Under the pieces are notes generated by a model. It was not told the DNA's origin. It ran no database searches and saw only the letters and a program-made list of their open reading frames with translations. A stretch of DNA of 64,000 nt from Bartonella tribocorum CIP 105476 (GTDB lineage: Bacteria > Pseudomonadota > Alphaproteobacteria > Rhizobiales > Rhizobiaceae), in NCBI RefSeq assembly GCF_000196435.1, contig NC_010161.1:1919501-1983500 (forward strand). Direction: 5' to 3'. Below, one piece after another: positions 9,575-18,777 of this stretch. Numbering within the stretch: the stretch's first letter is position 1; every line of letters starts with the position of its first letter. Made by a program: the position numbers and the translations under genes.

Positions 9575-10525
9575 ATGATAAAATATATGAAATGGGTGAC
9601 TTCTGTTTTACTGGTTGCAATCAGCTTTGCAACAGTTTTATGGACTCATACGAGTATTGCAAATACGAATCCCAAAACAAATATAACAATTGATCACGTT
9701 TCAGGCACGACTTCTGTTCCCGCTTCTCCACAAAAGGTTATTGTCTTTGATCTTGCCGCGCTTGATAATATGAAGCGTCTTGGTATCAAAGCGGTTGTCG
9801 GCGTTCCTGAAGGTAAAAAACCTTCCTATCTGCAACAATTTGATGATGCAAAATATGAAAAAATTGGTACTCTTTTTGAACCGGATTATGAAAAAATTGC
9901 TACTCTTCAACCCGATTTGATTATTATTTCCTCCAGAACCCAAGCAAAATATAACGATTTATCCAAAATCGCTCCAACAATTGATCTCACAGTAGGAAAC
10001 GACAATTCTCTTGAAGATATTAAACGAAATGTGTCTATCCTTGGAAAAATTTTTGGTAAAGAACAGGAAGCAGAAAAGGAAATTGCAAAACTCAATGAAA
10101 CTTTAGCTGAAGTCCATAAAAATACACAAGGAAAAGGCACTGGGCTCATCCTAATGACCTCTGGTGGAAAAATCAGTGCTTTAGGACCAAAATCACGTTT
10201 TGATATTTTCCATTCCGCTTTTGGAATCGCCCCTGCAACCGATAAACTCACCGTACAAAAACATGGACAACTTATTTCTCCTGAGTTTATTCTTGAAACA
10301 AATCCTGATTGGTTGTTGGTGATTGATCGCGATGCAGCTATTGGACGAGAAGGACAATCTGCAGCACAACTGCTCAACAATGAGCTTGTGCACCGCACAA
10401 CAGCAAGCAAACAAAACCAAATTATTTATTTGGACTCTTGGAGCTGGTATCGTGCAAGTGGTGGTCTAACGGGACTCTTTGAAACTGCGCAGCAGATTAA
10501 TGAAGCTTTTAAAAAGAGCAAATAA
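9575..10525 (+). CDS. Siderophore/iron ABC transporter substrate-binding protein (FatB/CeuE-like)
   Basis: Periplasmic binding protein of 316 residues for a ferric siderophore or related iron complex. Signal peptide residues 1-29 (cut after HTSIA). No lipobox cysteine is visible, so it seems to be a soluble periplasmic protein, unlike many relatives that are lipoproteins. Fold features of the TroA/FecB family are visible: VPASPQKVIVFDLAALDNMKRLG near the start of the mature protein, EKIATLQPDLIIIS about residue 110, a long central helix, and the C-terminal lobe with DWLLVIDRD. Start ATG 9575 has an AAAGGAT ribosome site about 9 bases upstream. First gene of a four-gene uptake operon; a hairpin separates it from the permease genes. 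Confidence 0.9.
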   Translation: MIKYMKWVTSVLLVAISFATVLWTHTSIANTNPKTNITIDHVSGTTSVPASPQKVIVFDLAALDNMKRLGIKAVVGVPEGKKPSYLQQFDDAKYEKIGTLFEPDYEKIATLQPDLIIISSRTQAKYNDLSKIAPTIDLTVGNDNSLEDIKRNVSILGKIFGKEQEAEKEIAKLNETLAEVHKNTQGKGTGLILMTSGGKISALGPKSRFDIFHSAFGIAPATDKLTVQKHGQLISPEFILETNPDWLLVIDRDAAIGREGQSAAQLLNNELVHRTTASKQNQIIYLDSWSWYRASGGLTGLFETAQQINEAFKKSK

Positions 10526-10571
10526 GCGCACAAAAGAGCTTGATTGCTATATGAATAAAATTTAAAAGCAG

Positions 10572-10604
10572 AGGTTGTTGATAAAACAACCTTTGTTTTT
10601 TATT
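10572..10604 (+). terminator. Intra-operon terminator/attenuator hairpin
   Basis: An 8-bp stem (AGGTTGTT 10572-10579 with AACAACCT 10585-10592) with a 5-base loop, then a T-rich run. It lies between the binding-protein gene and the first permease gene. It probably lowers permease expression relative to the binding protein. Confidence 0.75.
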
Positions 10605-10624
10605 GAGTTTTATGAGAAAATGAC

Positions 10625-11581
10625 GTGAGGAATTATTGGATAACCATAACACTTCTAATTTTCTTATCCATCTTCAGCGTTTTTGTTGGTTATTCTGATG
10701 TCACACCGTCTAGCCTCTTCACAGCTGATCCCTATGCATGGTTTATTTTTTGGCAAACGCGTCTTCCTCGTACCATTTCGATTCTTTTAGTAGGCGCAGC
10801 GCTTGCACTTTCAGGCATGATTATGCAACTGTTGACACGTAATCGCTTTGTCGAGCCATCAACCGCTGGGACCGTCGAATCGGCTTCCCTTGGCATTCTT
10901 TTTATTATGATTTTTTTGCCCGATATTCCTGTTTTAGGAAAAATGGTCGTTGCGACACTTTTTGCCATGACAGGCACTTTACTTTTTATGTTTTTATTAC
11001 GCCGTATTCATCTAAAATCTTCTCTTATTATCCCCCTTACAGGGATTATGCTGAGCTATATTATTGGCTCTTTAACCAATGCCATTGCAGATTATGAAAT
11101 GTTACTTCCTTCCCTTCAAGCCTACTTATTTGGTAGTTTTTCCATGATTATTGAGGGAAAATATGAACTTTTATGGCTATCTCTCCCCCTTTGTATTCTG
11201 GCCTATTGCACGGCTGATCGCTTTACGGTTGCAAGCTTAGGAGAAGATTTAACCAATAACCTTGGATTGAATTATCGTATTGTTATGTTTTGGGGTCTTT
11301 TTATTGTCGCTTCAATCACTGCTGTGGTTGTTTGTACCGTCGGCCGTATTCCTTTTGTTGGATTGATTATTCCGAATATTGTTTCAAGTTTCATGGGAGA
11401 TAATATGCGCTATACCGCTCCTTGGGTAGCCATCAGCGGTGCAGGATTGATTTTGATTTGTGATCTTTTAGGACGAATCATTCATCCTTCTTTTGAAGTT
11501 CCCATCAGCACCATAATGGGCGTGATCGGTAGTTTTATTTTCATGATACTTCTTTTACGCTGGAGAAAGCGTCTTGGATAA
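10625..11581 (+). CDS. Iron-siderophore ABC permease, FecCD family (first)
   Basis: Inner-membrane permease subunit of 318 residues, hydrophobic throughout with about nine or ten membrane spans. FecCD-family signatures are present: LPRTISILLVGAALALSG near residue 46 followed by QLLTRNRFVEPSTAGT, and GRIPFVGLIIPNI near residue 240 (the ATPase-coupling region). Start is GTG at 10625 with only a weak ribosome site; nearby ATGs are out of frame. Its last codons overlap the next permease gene by 8 bases, indicating translational coupling. Confidence 0.9.
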   Translation: MRNYWITITLLIFLSIFSVFVGYSDVTPSSLFTADPYAWFIFWQTRLPRTISILLVGAALALSGMIMQLLTRNRFVEPSTAGTVESASLGILFIMIFLPDIPVLGKMVVATLFAMTGTLLFMFLLRRIHLKSSLIIPLTGIMLSYIIGSLTNAIADYEMLLPSLQAYLFGSFSMIIEGKYELLWLSLPLCILAYCTADRFTVASLGEDLTNNLGLNYRIVMFWGLFIVASITAVVVCTVGRIPFVGLIIPNIVSSFMGDNMRYTAPWVAISGAGLILICDLLGRIIHPSFEVPISTIMGVIGSFIFMILLLRWRKRLG

Positions 11582-12524
11582 AAGAAAAAAAACAATATGT
11601 ATACTAACAACGCTTATCATCATGGCATGTACTGTCATGAGTCTTTACATGACGTGGAATATCAATGTTTATACATGGACATTTCGTCTTACAAAGCTTT
11701 CCTCTCTACTTCTTGTTGCCTATGCAATCAGCGTTTCTACGGTTTTATTTCAAACAATCACGAATAACCGCCTTCTGACCCCTTCAATTATGGGATTTGA
11801 TCAGCTCTATATTTTAATAAAGACTGTTCTGATATATTTTTTAGGCTCTCTTTCTTTGCCTTTTTTGAATGAACAAGGACAGCTTATTCTCGAAGCGCTC
11901 ATTCTCATTCTTTTTTCAATAAGTCTTTTTCGCTGGCTCTTTTCAGGAAGCTTAAAAGGACTTCACTTGACGCTTTTAATGGGTGTTGTTTTAGGTGGCT
12001 TTTTTTTCAGTTTACGGATGTTTATGCAATTGCAACTCAATCCAGACCAAATGATGAGTTTAACCGATATTATGTTTGCAAATTTTAATAAATTTAATAC
12101 GTCGCTCATAAGCTTTGCCACGATCATTATTTTCGTTATGAGTCTGATTGGATGGCGTTCACGTCATTTTCTTGATATTTTGGCTTTGGGACGTGAAAAT
12201 GCTCTTAATCTTGGCGTTAATTACCATAAAAGTGCGACAGCTATTCTTATTTTTGTTTCTATTCTCGTCTCTATTTCCACCGCATTAGTAGGCCCCGTCA
12301 CCTTTTTTGGACTGTTAGTTGCCAACCTTTCCTATGAACTCTCTCCTCAAGCAAAACACGGTGTTGTTGTGCCAATTGCAATATTATTAGCGATTATTTG
12401 TTTGGTGGGAGGACAATTTATTTTAGAGCAAATTTTTCACATGGCAGGACGTTTAAGTTTTATCATTGAGTTTTGTGGAGGGATTGTTTTCTTAATATTA
12501 CTGATGAAGGGAAAAGTAAAATGA
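11574..12524 (+). CDS. Iron-siderophore ABC permease, FecCD family (second)
   Basis: Second permease of the iron importer, 316 residues, polytopic. Family motifs: SVSTVLFQTITNNRLLTPSIMG around residue 60 and GPVTFFGLLVANL about residue 242, the counterpart of the GRIPFVGLIIPN loop of the first permease. The two permeases probably form a heterodimeric channel. Its stop overlaps the ATPase start as ATGA. Confidence 0.9.
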   Translation: MDKRKKTICILTTLIIMACTVMSLYMTWNINVYTWTFRLTKLSSLLLVAYAISVSTVLFQTITNNRLLTPSIMGFDQLYILIKTVLIYFLGSLSLPFLNEQGQLILEALILILFSISLFRWLFSGSLKGLHLTLLMGVVLGGFFFSLRMFMQLQLNPDQMMSLTDIMFANFNKFNTSLISFATIIIFVMSLIGWRSRHFLDILALGRENALNLGVNYHKSATAILIFVSILVSISTALVGPVTFFGLLVANLSYELSPQAKHGVVVPIAILLAIICLVGGQFILEQIFHMAGRLSFIIEFCGGIVFLILLMKGKVK

Positions 12525-13279
12525 TTGAGATCGATCATCTTTCCAAGGCTTACGGAGCACGATTGATTATCGATAATTTATGCCTTCATCTGCCCAAAGG
12601 GGGGATTATTTCTCTTATTGGGCCCAATGGTTCGGGAAAATCAACGCTTTTAATGCTAATAAGACGTCTTTTACCACACCACCAAGGAACAATTCATATC
12701 GACGGTTTTGATATTGATAAAATGCCCCATGACATTTTGGCTCAAAAGCTCTCAATTTTGCGTCAAGATAATCCTTTATCCTTCCGTTTAACCGTGTACG
12801 ATTTAGTGAGTTTCGGTCGCTATCCTTATTCAAAAGGCTGGTATACACATGAAGATAAACAATTTATTGACAGTGCACTACGCTATCTCGGCTTACAAGA
12901 TTTAAAAGATTGTTTTTTAGATGAGCTTTCTGGAGGGCAGCGCCAACGCGCTTTTATTGCCATGGTCATCTGTCAAGATACCGATTATCTTCTCTTAGAT
13001 GAACCATTAAACAATCTGGACATGAAACATGCCGTTTCTATGATGAAGCAGCTACGCCGCACAGCTGATGAACTGAAAAAAACCATTCTTATTGTTATGC
13101 ATGATATTAATTTTGCCTCATCTTACTCAGATATGATTGTAGCATTAAAAAATGGGAAAGCGGCCTATTGTGGAACTCCCAAAGAAATCATGCAACCAGA
13201 AATTCTTAAAGATATTTATGATGTCGATATTCAAATAAAAACAATCAACGACATCCCTATTGCTCTTTATTATCGATAA
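12521..13279 (+). CDS. Iron-siderophore ABC transporter ATPase
   Basis: Cytoplasmic ATPase of 252 residues powering the importer. All ABC motifs are visible: Walker A GPNGSGKST (about residue 33), Q-loop LRQDNP, signature LSGGQRQRA (about 135), Walker B LLLDEP, D-loop and switch histidine MHDINF. I choose the ATG at 12521 rather than an upstream in-frame ATG at 12473. It overlaps the permease stop (ATGA), has GAAGGG upstream and gives the standard N-terminus MIEIDHLSKAYG. Last gene of the operon; no clear terminator follows before the tRNA gene. Confidence 0.92.
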   Translation: MIEIDHLSKAYGARLIIDNLCLHLPKGGIISLIGPNGSGKSTLLMLIRRLLPHHQGTIHIDGFDIDKMPHDILAQKLSILRQDNPLSFRLTVYDLVSFGRYPYSKGWYTHEDKQFIDSALRYLGLQDLKDCFLDELSGGQRQRAFIAMVICQDTDYLLLDEPLNNLDMKHAVSMMKQLRRTADELKKTILIVMHDINFASSYSDMIVALKNGKAAYCGTPKEIMQPEILKDIYDVDIQIKTINDIPIALYYR

Positions 13280-13366
13280 ATTCTTCTCATCATCAATAAT
13301 CGGAAAGTTTTTCTTTTGTCCTTGCTTGCACTCTAAAATCTGATAAAAGTGGCAATATTGGTTTAT

Positions 13367-13440
13367 TGGGGAATAGTTTAATGGTAGAACAGCGGACTCT
13401 GACTCCGTCAATCTTGGTTCGAATCCAAGTTCCCCAGCCA
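13367..13440 (+). tRNA. tRNA-Gln (anticodon CTG)
   Basis: A 74-base cloverleaf with CCA encoded. Acceptor TGGGGAA pairs with TTCCCCA, discriminator G then CCA (13438-13440). The anticodon stem GCGGA/TCCGT encloses loop CTCTGAC, anticodon CTG at 13399-13401. The T-loop GGTTCGAATCC is canonical. The prophage right end begins directly after it. Confidence 0.95.
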
Positions 13441-13441
13441 A

Positions 13442-13577
13442 TGTAGCTGTATGTAGCTTGTAGCTTGCCAGCGTGTTTTGTATATTTTGACACTATGTTT
13501 TGTACCAATTTATTTTCTTTTAGATGATTTTAAGAGGTTCTCAAAGGGTCTTCAAAGACCTTTCAAAGATTGTTTAA
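13442..13577. other. Putative right end of the Mu-like prophage
   Basis: Non-coding stretch between the tRNA and the methylase gene. It starts with TGTAGCTG directly after the tRNA; Mu-family ends begin with TG. It contains a motif (13471-13493) that recurs inverted near the other end, and CAAAG-rich repeats (13541-13569) shared with the left end (49369-49386). The exact terminus is inferred, not proven. Confidence 0.4.
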
Positions 13578-13606
13578 ATCCCTTTAATAGATCTTTTTCT
13601 CTTCTC

Positions 13607-14428
13607 CTAAATATCACAATTGGTAATGATGAGTTCCTTTGCCGGAATCGCATTATTTGACAAATTACAGGAATAAATTGTTCTTACCTCTTTTATATGG
13701 AATTGACTGAAGGTTTTTCGAATCTCTGGCACATCATTGAGAGAGAGAAGAAACTTCCCCTTTAATTGTGCAAGCAGCATAGACATCGTCTGGTAATCCT
13801 CCCGCTTAAACAAGTCCTTGCCATAATAATCCTCAACACCAAAATAAGGTGGATCAAGATAAAACAAGGTATTTGGCCGGTCATAACGCACAATAAAATC
13901 AGACCAATCTAAATGTTCAATGATAACTCTCGCTAAACGGCGGTAAATAAGCTTTAATATACCTTCAAGTTTGAAGGGATTAAACCGTGCACACCGGTCT
14001 GTCTCAACTCTAAACGTACGCTCTGCTACTTTCCCACTAAAACTTAAACGCTGCAAATATAAAAACCGCAAAGCCCGTTCTAAATCCGTAAGCGTTTCTG
14101 GATTTTGTGTCTGTAAGCGTTCAAACGTCTCACGGCTGCTTATTTGAAACGCTAACAGTTCTATAAAAGGGTGATAATGGCGTTGTAACACCCGAAAAAA
14201 ATTCACCACATCTCCTGAAAAATCATTGATAATTTCAGTTGATGGTATCAGTTTCCGTCTAAAGAATATTCCACCCATACCAACGAAAGGCTCGGCATAA
14301 ATGCTATGTGGAATATCTTCAATGATTTTGACAATGGTTTTGGCTAATCTTCTTTTGCCCCCAATATAAGCAGCAGCTGGTGAAATAGGTTCAACAGATT
14401 TTAATTTTTCCTTATGAAGTATATCCAT
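13607..14428 (-). CDS. Phage D12-class adenine-specific DNA methyltransferase (copy 1)
   Basis: Transfers a methyl group from S-adenosylmethionine to the N6 of adenine in phage or host DNA, probably against restriction or for regulation. 273 residues. Motif X-like start AAYIGGKRRLAK (19-30), motif I FVGMGG (about 48-53), motif IV DPPY (about 193-196) in NTLFYLDPPYFG. It is the last gene at the right end of the phage, the position held in Mu by the mom DNA-modification locus. The protein is identical in all 273 residues to the copy at 49610-50431. Target sequence cannot be read from the protein. Confidence 0.92.
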   Translation of the reverse strand: MDILHKEKLKSVEPISPAAAYIGGKRRLAKTIVKIIEDIPHSIYAEPFVGMGGIFFRRKLIPSTEIINDFSGDVVNFFRVLQRHYHPFIELLAFQISSRETFERLQTQNPETLTDLERALRFLYLQRLSFSGKVAERTFRVETDRCARFNPFKLEGILKLIYRRLARVIIEHLDWSDFIVRYDRPNTLFYLDPPYFGVEDYYGKDLFKREDYQTMSMLLAQLKGKFLLSLNDVPEIRKTFSQFHIKEVRTIYSCNLSNNAIPAKELIITNCDI

Positions 14429-14570
14429 TATTTTTTAACACTCTTTCATCTATGTTAACCGTCTTCTCATTGCTTTAAGTGATAAGAAGTAGCTGTGATG
14501 TTAAGTTAAGTTGCATCGGACGGGGTTGTCGCAAAACTTTCTCCCGTTGCCTGGGTGACCAGCCCAGCCT

Positions 14571-15563
14571 CTATTTTTGTTCCTTTCCTTGATTTGGTGC
14601 CTCAAAGGTAATTTCTGTTGTGTAACCGCTTTGTTTTTCATAGCGGTGGGTGACGGTAGCGGCTTTCCATGACCCATTAATTTCTTTACGGAACCCTTGA
14701 AGCAGCAGCGGTTGATCCGCCATGATTTCAGGGCGTCCCGCAAGAGTTAAGGAGCCACTGCCTACAGCACGGCATAAGCGATCCGACTCGGAGGCAGCCG
14801 CCGCTTGTGCTTCTTCTTGACTTGGATAACAACTGCGCAGACGACGTACGGGACCAGTAAACCCTGTTTGATGCTTGACTTGGCATTGTTGCCCTTTTGC
14901 GCGATCAAAATAAGAAGTTTCGATGGTGCCGTATTGGGTGCGCGGCTCTAGGGTGAATTCCCAGCTGGAACAGTCATGCTTATGGATGTCGAGTGCTGGT
15001 AAATTATCCCCGCTTAAAAATAAAAACTTATGGTCTTTGATTAAAAAACGCGCCCGCATGCGGTCCGCAAGGCGGGTTAAAAAGTCAACCGCCGATTGAT
15101 CGGTGCGCACCACATAAGGCAAGGTTTGTTTGGTAAATTGTGGACTGACCTTTGCTTGATAACCATGGCGTTTGGCAAGGGCCTCAACAATCTCAGCAAT
15201 GGTTTTGTGGTCAAAATGTTCACTCGCCTGTTCTTTAAGTTCTTTGCGCATCGAGGCACTTTTGCCACAAAGGCGTAAAATCTCTCCATCACTGCCCCCA
15301 ATACTCACCACCGACTCAACAACAAAACGCCCCATAAAGGCACGGATGCTGTTTTGATAGCCAAAGGTGACATGGAGTGCGCTGTTACTGGAGGGAATCT
15401 CTAAATCATTGCCACTATCATCAAACTCCGCTTCAAATGTATCGGCTTCATTGCCCACATGATCGGTAATGGTTGCCGTTAAAAGACGCTGGTAAAAAAC
15501 CTCATGGACAAGATTCTCCCCCACCCTCACCTCAATAAAAGGATGTGTGCGCATTAATCCCAT
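14571..15563 (-). CDS. Phage late control/tail protein gpD (P2 gpD family)
   Basis: Baseplate hub-type protein of the contractile tail, 330 residues. Resembles P2 gpD/Mu gp45-type hubs: N-terminal HPFIEVRVGEN, the phrase TITDHVGNEADTFEAEFDD and the middle hub domain. It overlaps the gpX gene by 10 bases. Compared with the second copy (50574-51566) it differs at two residues that I can see (HVGNEAD/HAGNEAD, KDHKF/KDNKF). Confidence 0.88.
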   Translation of the reverse strand: MGLMRTHPFIEVRVGENLVHEVFYQRLLTATITDHVGNEADTFEAEFDDSGNDLEIPSSNSALHVTFGYQNSIRAFMGRFVVESVVSIGGSDGEILRLCGKSASMRKELKEQASEHFDHKTIAEIVEALAKRHGYQAKVSPQFTKQTLPYVVRTDQSAVDFLTRLADRMRARFLIKDHKFLFLSGDNLPALDIHKHDCSSWEFTLEPRTQYGTIETSYFDRAKGQQCQVKHQTGFTGPVRRLRSCYPSQEEAQAAAASESDRLCRAVGSGSLTLAGRPEIMADQPLLLQGFRKEINGSWKAATVTHRYEKQSGYTTEITFEAPNQGKEQK

Positions 15564-15808
15564 AGCCTTTTGACCACGCTGTTCTTTTCACATGATAAAA
15601 ATTCAGGCAGAATGACCTTTAAGCCCCGCGGCAACAGAGCACCATACCCTGCAATACCTGGATTGGCTTGCAAAGTAGCTTCACAATAACCTTTGATCGC
15701 TCCAACTTGAGAACGGTCTCCTAATACAGCCATAGCATGTTGAAAGCAGATTAGATCAAGACTCATATCCTCTAGCTCTACCACGAGATGCTTTTCTGGT
15801 ATCTTCAT
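15554..15808 (-). CDS. Phage tail protein X (gpX)
   Basis: Small tail protein of 84 residues of the P2 gpX family, probably a LysM-like fold binding the baseplate/tail tip. The family pattern is visible: LDLICFQHAMAVLG early, then ATLQANPGIAGYGALLPRG and a final ILPEF. Start overlaps the gpU stop (4 bases), as in P2-like phages. Confidence 0.85.
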   Translation of the reverse strand: MKIPEKHLVVELEDMSLDLICFQHAMAVLGDRSQVGAIKGYCEATLQANPGIAGYGALLPRGLKVILPEFLSCEKNSVVKRLWD

Positions 15809-16275
15809 GGCGTTTCTCCTCCTTGGGAATATTGATCATATCCCTCTTGGTATTGTCCTTGCGGTTTTCCACCATCGAAAAACGGTAACAAGCTAATGGC
15901 ATAGCGAATACGCCCCGATTGACCAGAGCGACTGATGTAATCATGGTCTTTCGTGACACTGGTGATCACTACAGATCCATGGAGAATGGCACTATAGCCG
16001 TTGTCACTCATCCAACGAATCATCTGAACGGGCTTGGCTGCACGAATGGTTCTGGTGATGGCATCTATCGCTACCCGGTCCCCAAACTCTTCTGGAAACA
16101 ACACCCCGTGGATGGTTTTGGGATCATTGCCATAGCCGGTAAATTGCAAACCAGGAGCCTCACCAAAACGCTCTAAGCAAACCCAGGAGGCAGAGAACTC
16201 TTCCTCAAACGATTGGAAATTAAGCCAGTCTACATAAAAGAGATGTGGACCTAACATCAGCAAAGGATCTCTCAT
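15805..16275 (-). CDS. Phage tail protein gpU (P2 family)
   Basis: Tail terminator/baseplate-associated protein of 156 residues in the P2 gpU family, with the typical hydrophobic start MRDPLLMLGPHLFYV and the stretch GRIRYAISLLPF near the end. The C-terminus has short GQYQ-type repeats. The second copy (51808-52293) carries five extra residues there (VGQYQ), an in-frame repeat expansion. Confidence 0.87.
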   Translation of the reverse strand: MRDPLLMLGPHLFYVDWLNFQSFEEEFSASWVCLERFGEAPGLQFTGYGNDPKTIHGVLFPEEFGDRVAIDAITRTIRAAKPVQMIRWMSDNGYSAILHGSVVITSVTKDHDYISRSGQSGRIRYAISLLPFFDGGKPQGQYQEGYDQYSQGGETP

Positions 16276-16431
16276 AGACGCCCTCCCATTGATTGTATCC
16301 CTTCCAGCACGTCATTTCTTTCGAAACGTATCATTGCATCTCTCCTACCATTGCGCCATCCTAGCACTTCATCCCTCCCCTCATTGTGTTCTTTCCAGCA
16401 CGTCGTCTCTTCCCTTATTCTGTCGTCCTTA

Positions 16432-18768
16432 TCATTCTGTGCCACCATGCAGCGCATTGGCGCGTGCCCGTTGCAAAGCATGAGCAACCGCACGACCGGT
16501 GGCCATGGGGTCACGCGCCCCATTAACATGCACTGTGACATTTTGATTGTGGGTGATGGGGGAACGGTCTTTGTCTCTTGGTTCTCTGGCAGATGAATTT
16601 ACAGGAGAAGCCCCCGCAAATTGTACTATGGGTTGGATGGACGTTTTGCCTCCTAAAAAACTTGGCAAAAAATCTCTTACATCAATCGACCCAATCCACC
16701 CCTTTATGCGGTGAGGTAAAGATTTACAATAATCCATCAATTGTGAGATGGACGACATAAAACCATCAACAATCCAACTCGCTAAATCTTCACCGGCTTG
16801 TTCCATACCAACCTTGGCACTCTCTGTGAGCTTTTCGCGGACAAAAAAGCTTCCCAACCATTGCCAAAAGTTGGAAAAGCTTTGTTTAACACCCTCCCAC
16901 AAACCAGCAAAGCTTTGAGAAACAGAGGAAAGTCCTTGTTTAAACTTTTGCCAATGGGAAGAGAGATCAAAAGCAGCAGCAATGATATTTTTCCATTTGG
17001 TGATGGTTGCCGTATCGGCACCAAAAAAACGCATAACGGCTTCAAAGGCTTGGCCCCAAGCCCGTGTTATCCCCCGTGCAAAACCTTTGACAAAAGAAGA
17101 AAAACGATCCCAATATTTCCACAAAGCAAAACCAGCAGCAAGGATGACAGCCACAACAGCAGCAATGAGAGCCCCTATTGGGGTAAAAATCCCCCCCACA
17201 ACAGAGGCAATAGCTGCCCCAACCACTTCGATGACTGTCCCAATAAAGCCAAAAGAGGCAGAAAATGCCGCACCTGAAACGGCTATCCCCCGTAAAGCCC
17301 CCACAAGTAAAGTCATGGGGCGAAGAAGACGCAGCGCACTCCCACCAAGCCCTGCTGCCATTAAACCCAATGAGCGCCCTGAAGCGACTAATCCGCGCCA
17401 ACTTGCCTTCAGCGTGCGGCTCACAACCCTCATCTTGATAAAAGAGCCCATCAATTGAAGAAGCCCAAGGCGGGTTCCCGCCATGGTAAAACGTACAACC
17501 CGCAAAGCAATATTAAAAGCCATCAGGGCGGCAATGGTTTTGATGATCACACCGGTTAAAACAGGGTGTTCATTAGCCCACGCCATCAAACCATTGACAA
17601 ATCCCCCAACACTTTCCATGAGACTGTTGAGAGGAGGCAGGAGCACTTCACCAATGGTGATCCCTAAAGCCACAATACGGTTTTGCAACAGTTCAAATTG
17701 CCGCATGGCACCGGTTGCTTGTTTATCGGCTTCTTGTTCTACAGAGCCTTTAAAGACTTGTGGATCTTTCACATAATCTAAAGCTTGCCCTAACAATTGG
17801 GGGTTCCCCACCAATTTGGCAAAATCACCGGTAAACTCCCGCCCTGCAATGGCAATCAGAGAGCGCATCCCTTGTTCAGATTTGCCCAACACATTAAAAA
17901 AGCGCACCAAGGTACCGGTGGCATCTTTCTCCAAATCTTCCATGAATTTCTGGCGTGAGAGCCCAATATTGCTAAAGGCATCTTCAATATGTTTGCCTCC
18001 TGCTTGAATGCGCGCACTCATCGTATTAAAACCACGCGCCGCACTCTCTGGAACAATCCCAGCAGAAATCATCGCTGTACCAAATGCCGCGGTTTCGCGC
18101 GCTGTCAACTTAAACATAGTGGCTGCACCGGTGGCACGATTGGTAAAATCAGACACCTCACTGGCCTTTGCTGCCATGTGGTTAGAGAGATGGTTGATGG
18201 CATCCCCTAGATCTTCAATACCTTCCTGATTAAGCTTAAAGACATTGCGCAATTTGGCAAAGCGTTCCCCAATCTGATCCCCTGTCATATCAAAAGCAAC
18301 AGCCGCTTTGGCCGCATAAATGCTAAAAGCCTCGAGATCTTGTTCACCAATGCCTGCTTGGCTAGCACTGGTCATCAATTCTAAGACTTCACGGGCAGCC
18401 AAAGGGATCTTTGTAGAGGTTTCCAAAGCAAAACGGCGCAATTCTTTTAAACGATCAAGGGGAGCATCCAGAACCTTTTCCAAGCCCTTCATTGATTGAT
18501 CAAATTGCATGGCTTTATAAAGAGGGGCAATCAAGGTTGCGGTTTGCGCAATCGCCCCCACCATGCGCCCACGCGCATGGATAAAAGCATTTTCTGCATG
18601 GGCTGTGGCTTCCTTAAGATGCTCAGGGTCAAACCACCCTTTAAAATGTTTTCGTGTCTGGTTTTGGAAATGCGCAACATCTAAACTAAAGGCTCTTAAG
18701 TCTCGCTTGGCAGAAGCGATCCCCTCTTGCAGATGATTAACAAAACGCACAACAAGGGAAACATCCAT
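16432..18768 (-). CDS. Phage tail tape measure protein
   Basis: Sets tail length and acts in DNA ejection; 778 residues. N-terminal helices (SLVVRFVNHLQEGIASAKRDL), an alanine-rich TP901-type core at about 75-370, and a strongly hydrophobic glycine/alanine-rich segment at about 470-560 that can cross a membrane. The C-terminus is rich in aromatic W/F. It follows the tail chaperone gene, as in P2. The last 336 residues or so have a near-identical copy in the remnant at 52454-53465. Confidence 0.9.
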   Translation of the reverse strand: MDVSLVVRFVNHLQEGIASAKRDLRAFSLDVAHFQNQTRKHFKGWFDPEHLKEATAHAENAFIHARGRMVGAIAQTATLIAPLYKAMQFDQSMKGLEKVLDAPLDRLKELRRFALETSTKIPLAAREVLELMTSASQAGIGEQDLEAFSIYAAKAAVAFDMTGDQIGERFAKLRNVFKLNQEGIEDLGDAINHLSNHMAAKASEVSDFTNRATGAATMFKLTARETAAFGTAMISAGIVPESAARGFNTMSARIQAGGKHIEDAFSNIGLSRQKFMEDLEKDATGTLVRFFNVLGKSEQGMRSLIAIAGREFTGDFAKLVGNPQLLGQALDYVKDPQVFKGSVEQEADKQATGAMRQFELLQNRIVALGITIGEVLLPPLNSLMESVGGFVNGLMAWANEHPVLTGVIIKTIAALMAFNIALRVVRFTMAGTRLGLLQLMGSFIKMRVVSRTLKASWRGLVASGRSLGLMAAGLGGSALRLLRPMTLLVGALRGIAVSGAAFSASFGFIGTVIEVVGAAIASVVGGIFTPIGALIAAVVAVILAAGFALWKYWDRFSSFVKGFARGITRAWGQAFEAVMRFFGADTATITKWKNIIAAAFDLSSHWQKFKQGLSSVSQSFAGLWEGVKQSFSNFWQWLGSFFVREKLTESAKVGMEQAGEDLASWIVDGFMSSISQLMDYCKSLPHRIKGWIGSIDVRDFLPSFLGGKTSIQPIVQFAGASPVNSSAREPRDKDRSPITHNQNVTVHVNGARDPMATGRAVAHALQRARANALHGGTE

Positions 18769-18777
18769 GATTGCATC

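Larger units (their letters stand above)
13577..17443. repeat. 3.9-kb direct repeat, copy 1 (inside prophage)
   Basis: Repeats at 49580-53465 in the same orientation. It covers methylase, gpD, gpX, gpU and the C-terminal part of the tape measure gene. The first 903 bases (13577-14479) appear identical; later genes differ at scattered sites, with a 15-base indel in gpU and a 4-base indel after the tape measure gene. Confidence 0.95.

Noticed and set aside
13145..13441. Minus-strand frame starting MAGELGFEPRLTESESAVLP
   Set aside because: It is the reverse strand of tRNA-Gln plus the end of the ATPase gene, a common false gene over tRNAs.
16272..16541. Open frame of 89 codons between the tape measure and gpU genes, ending at the gpU start
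   Set aside because: Its part outside the tape measure gene is not conserved: the second copy has a 4-base indel there that breaks the frame. The region looks like short CCAGCACGTC-type repeats.
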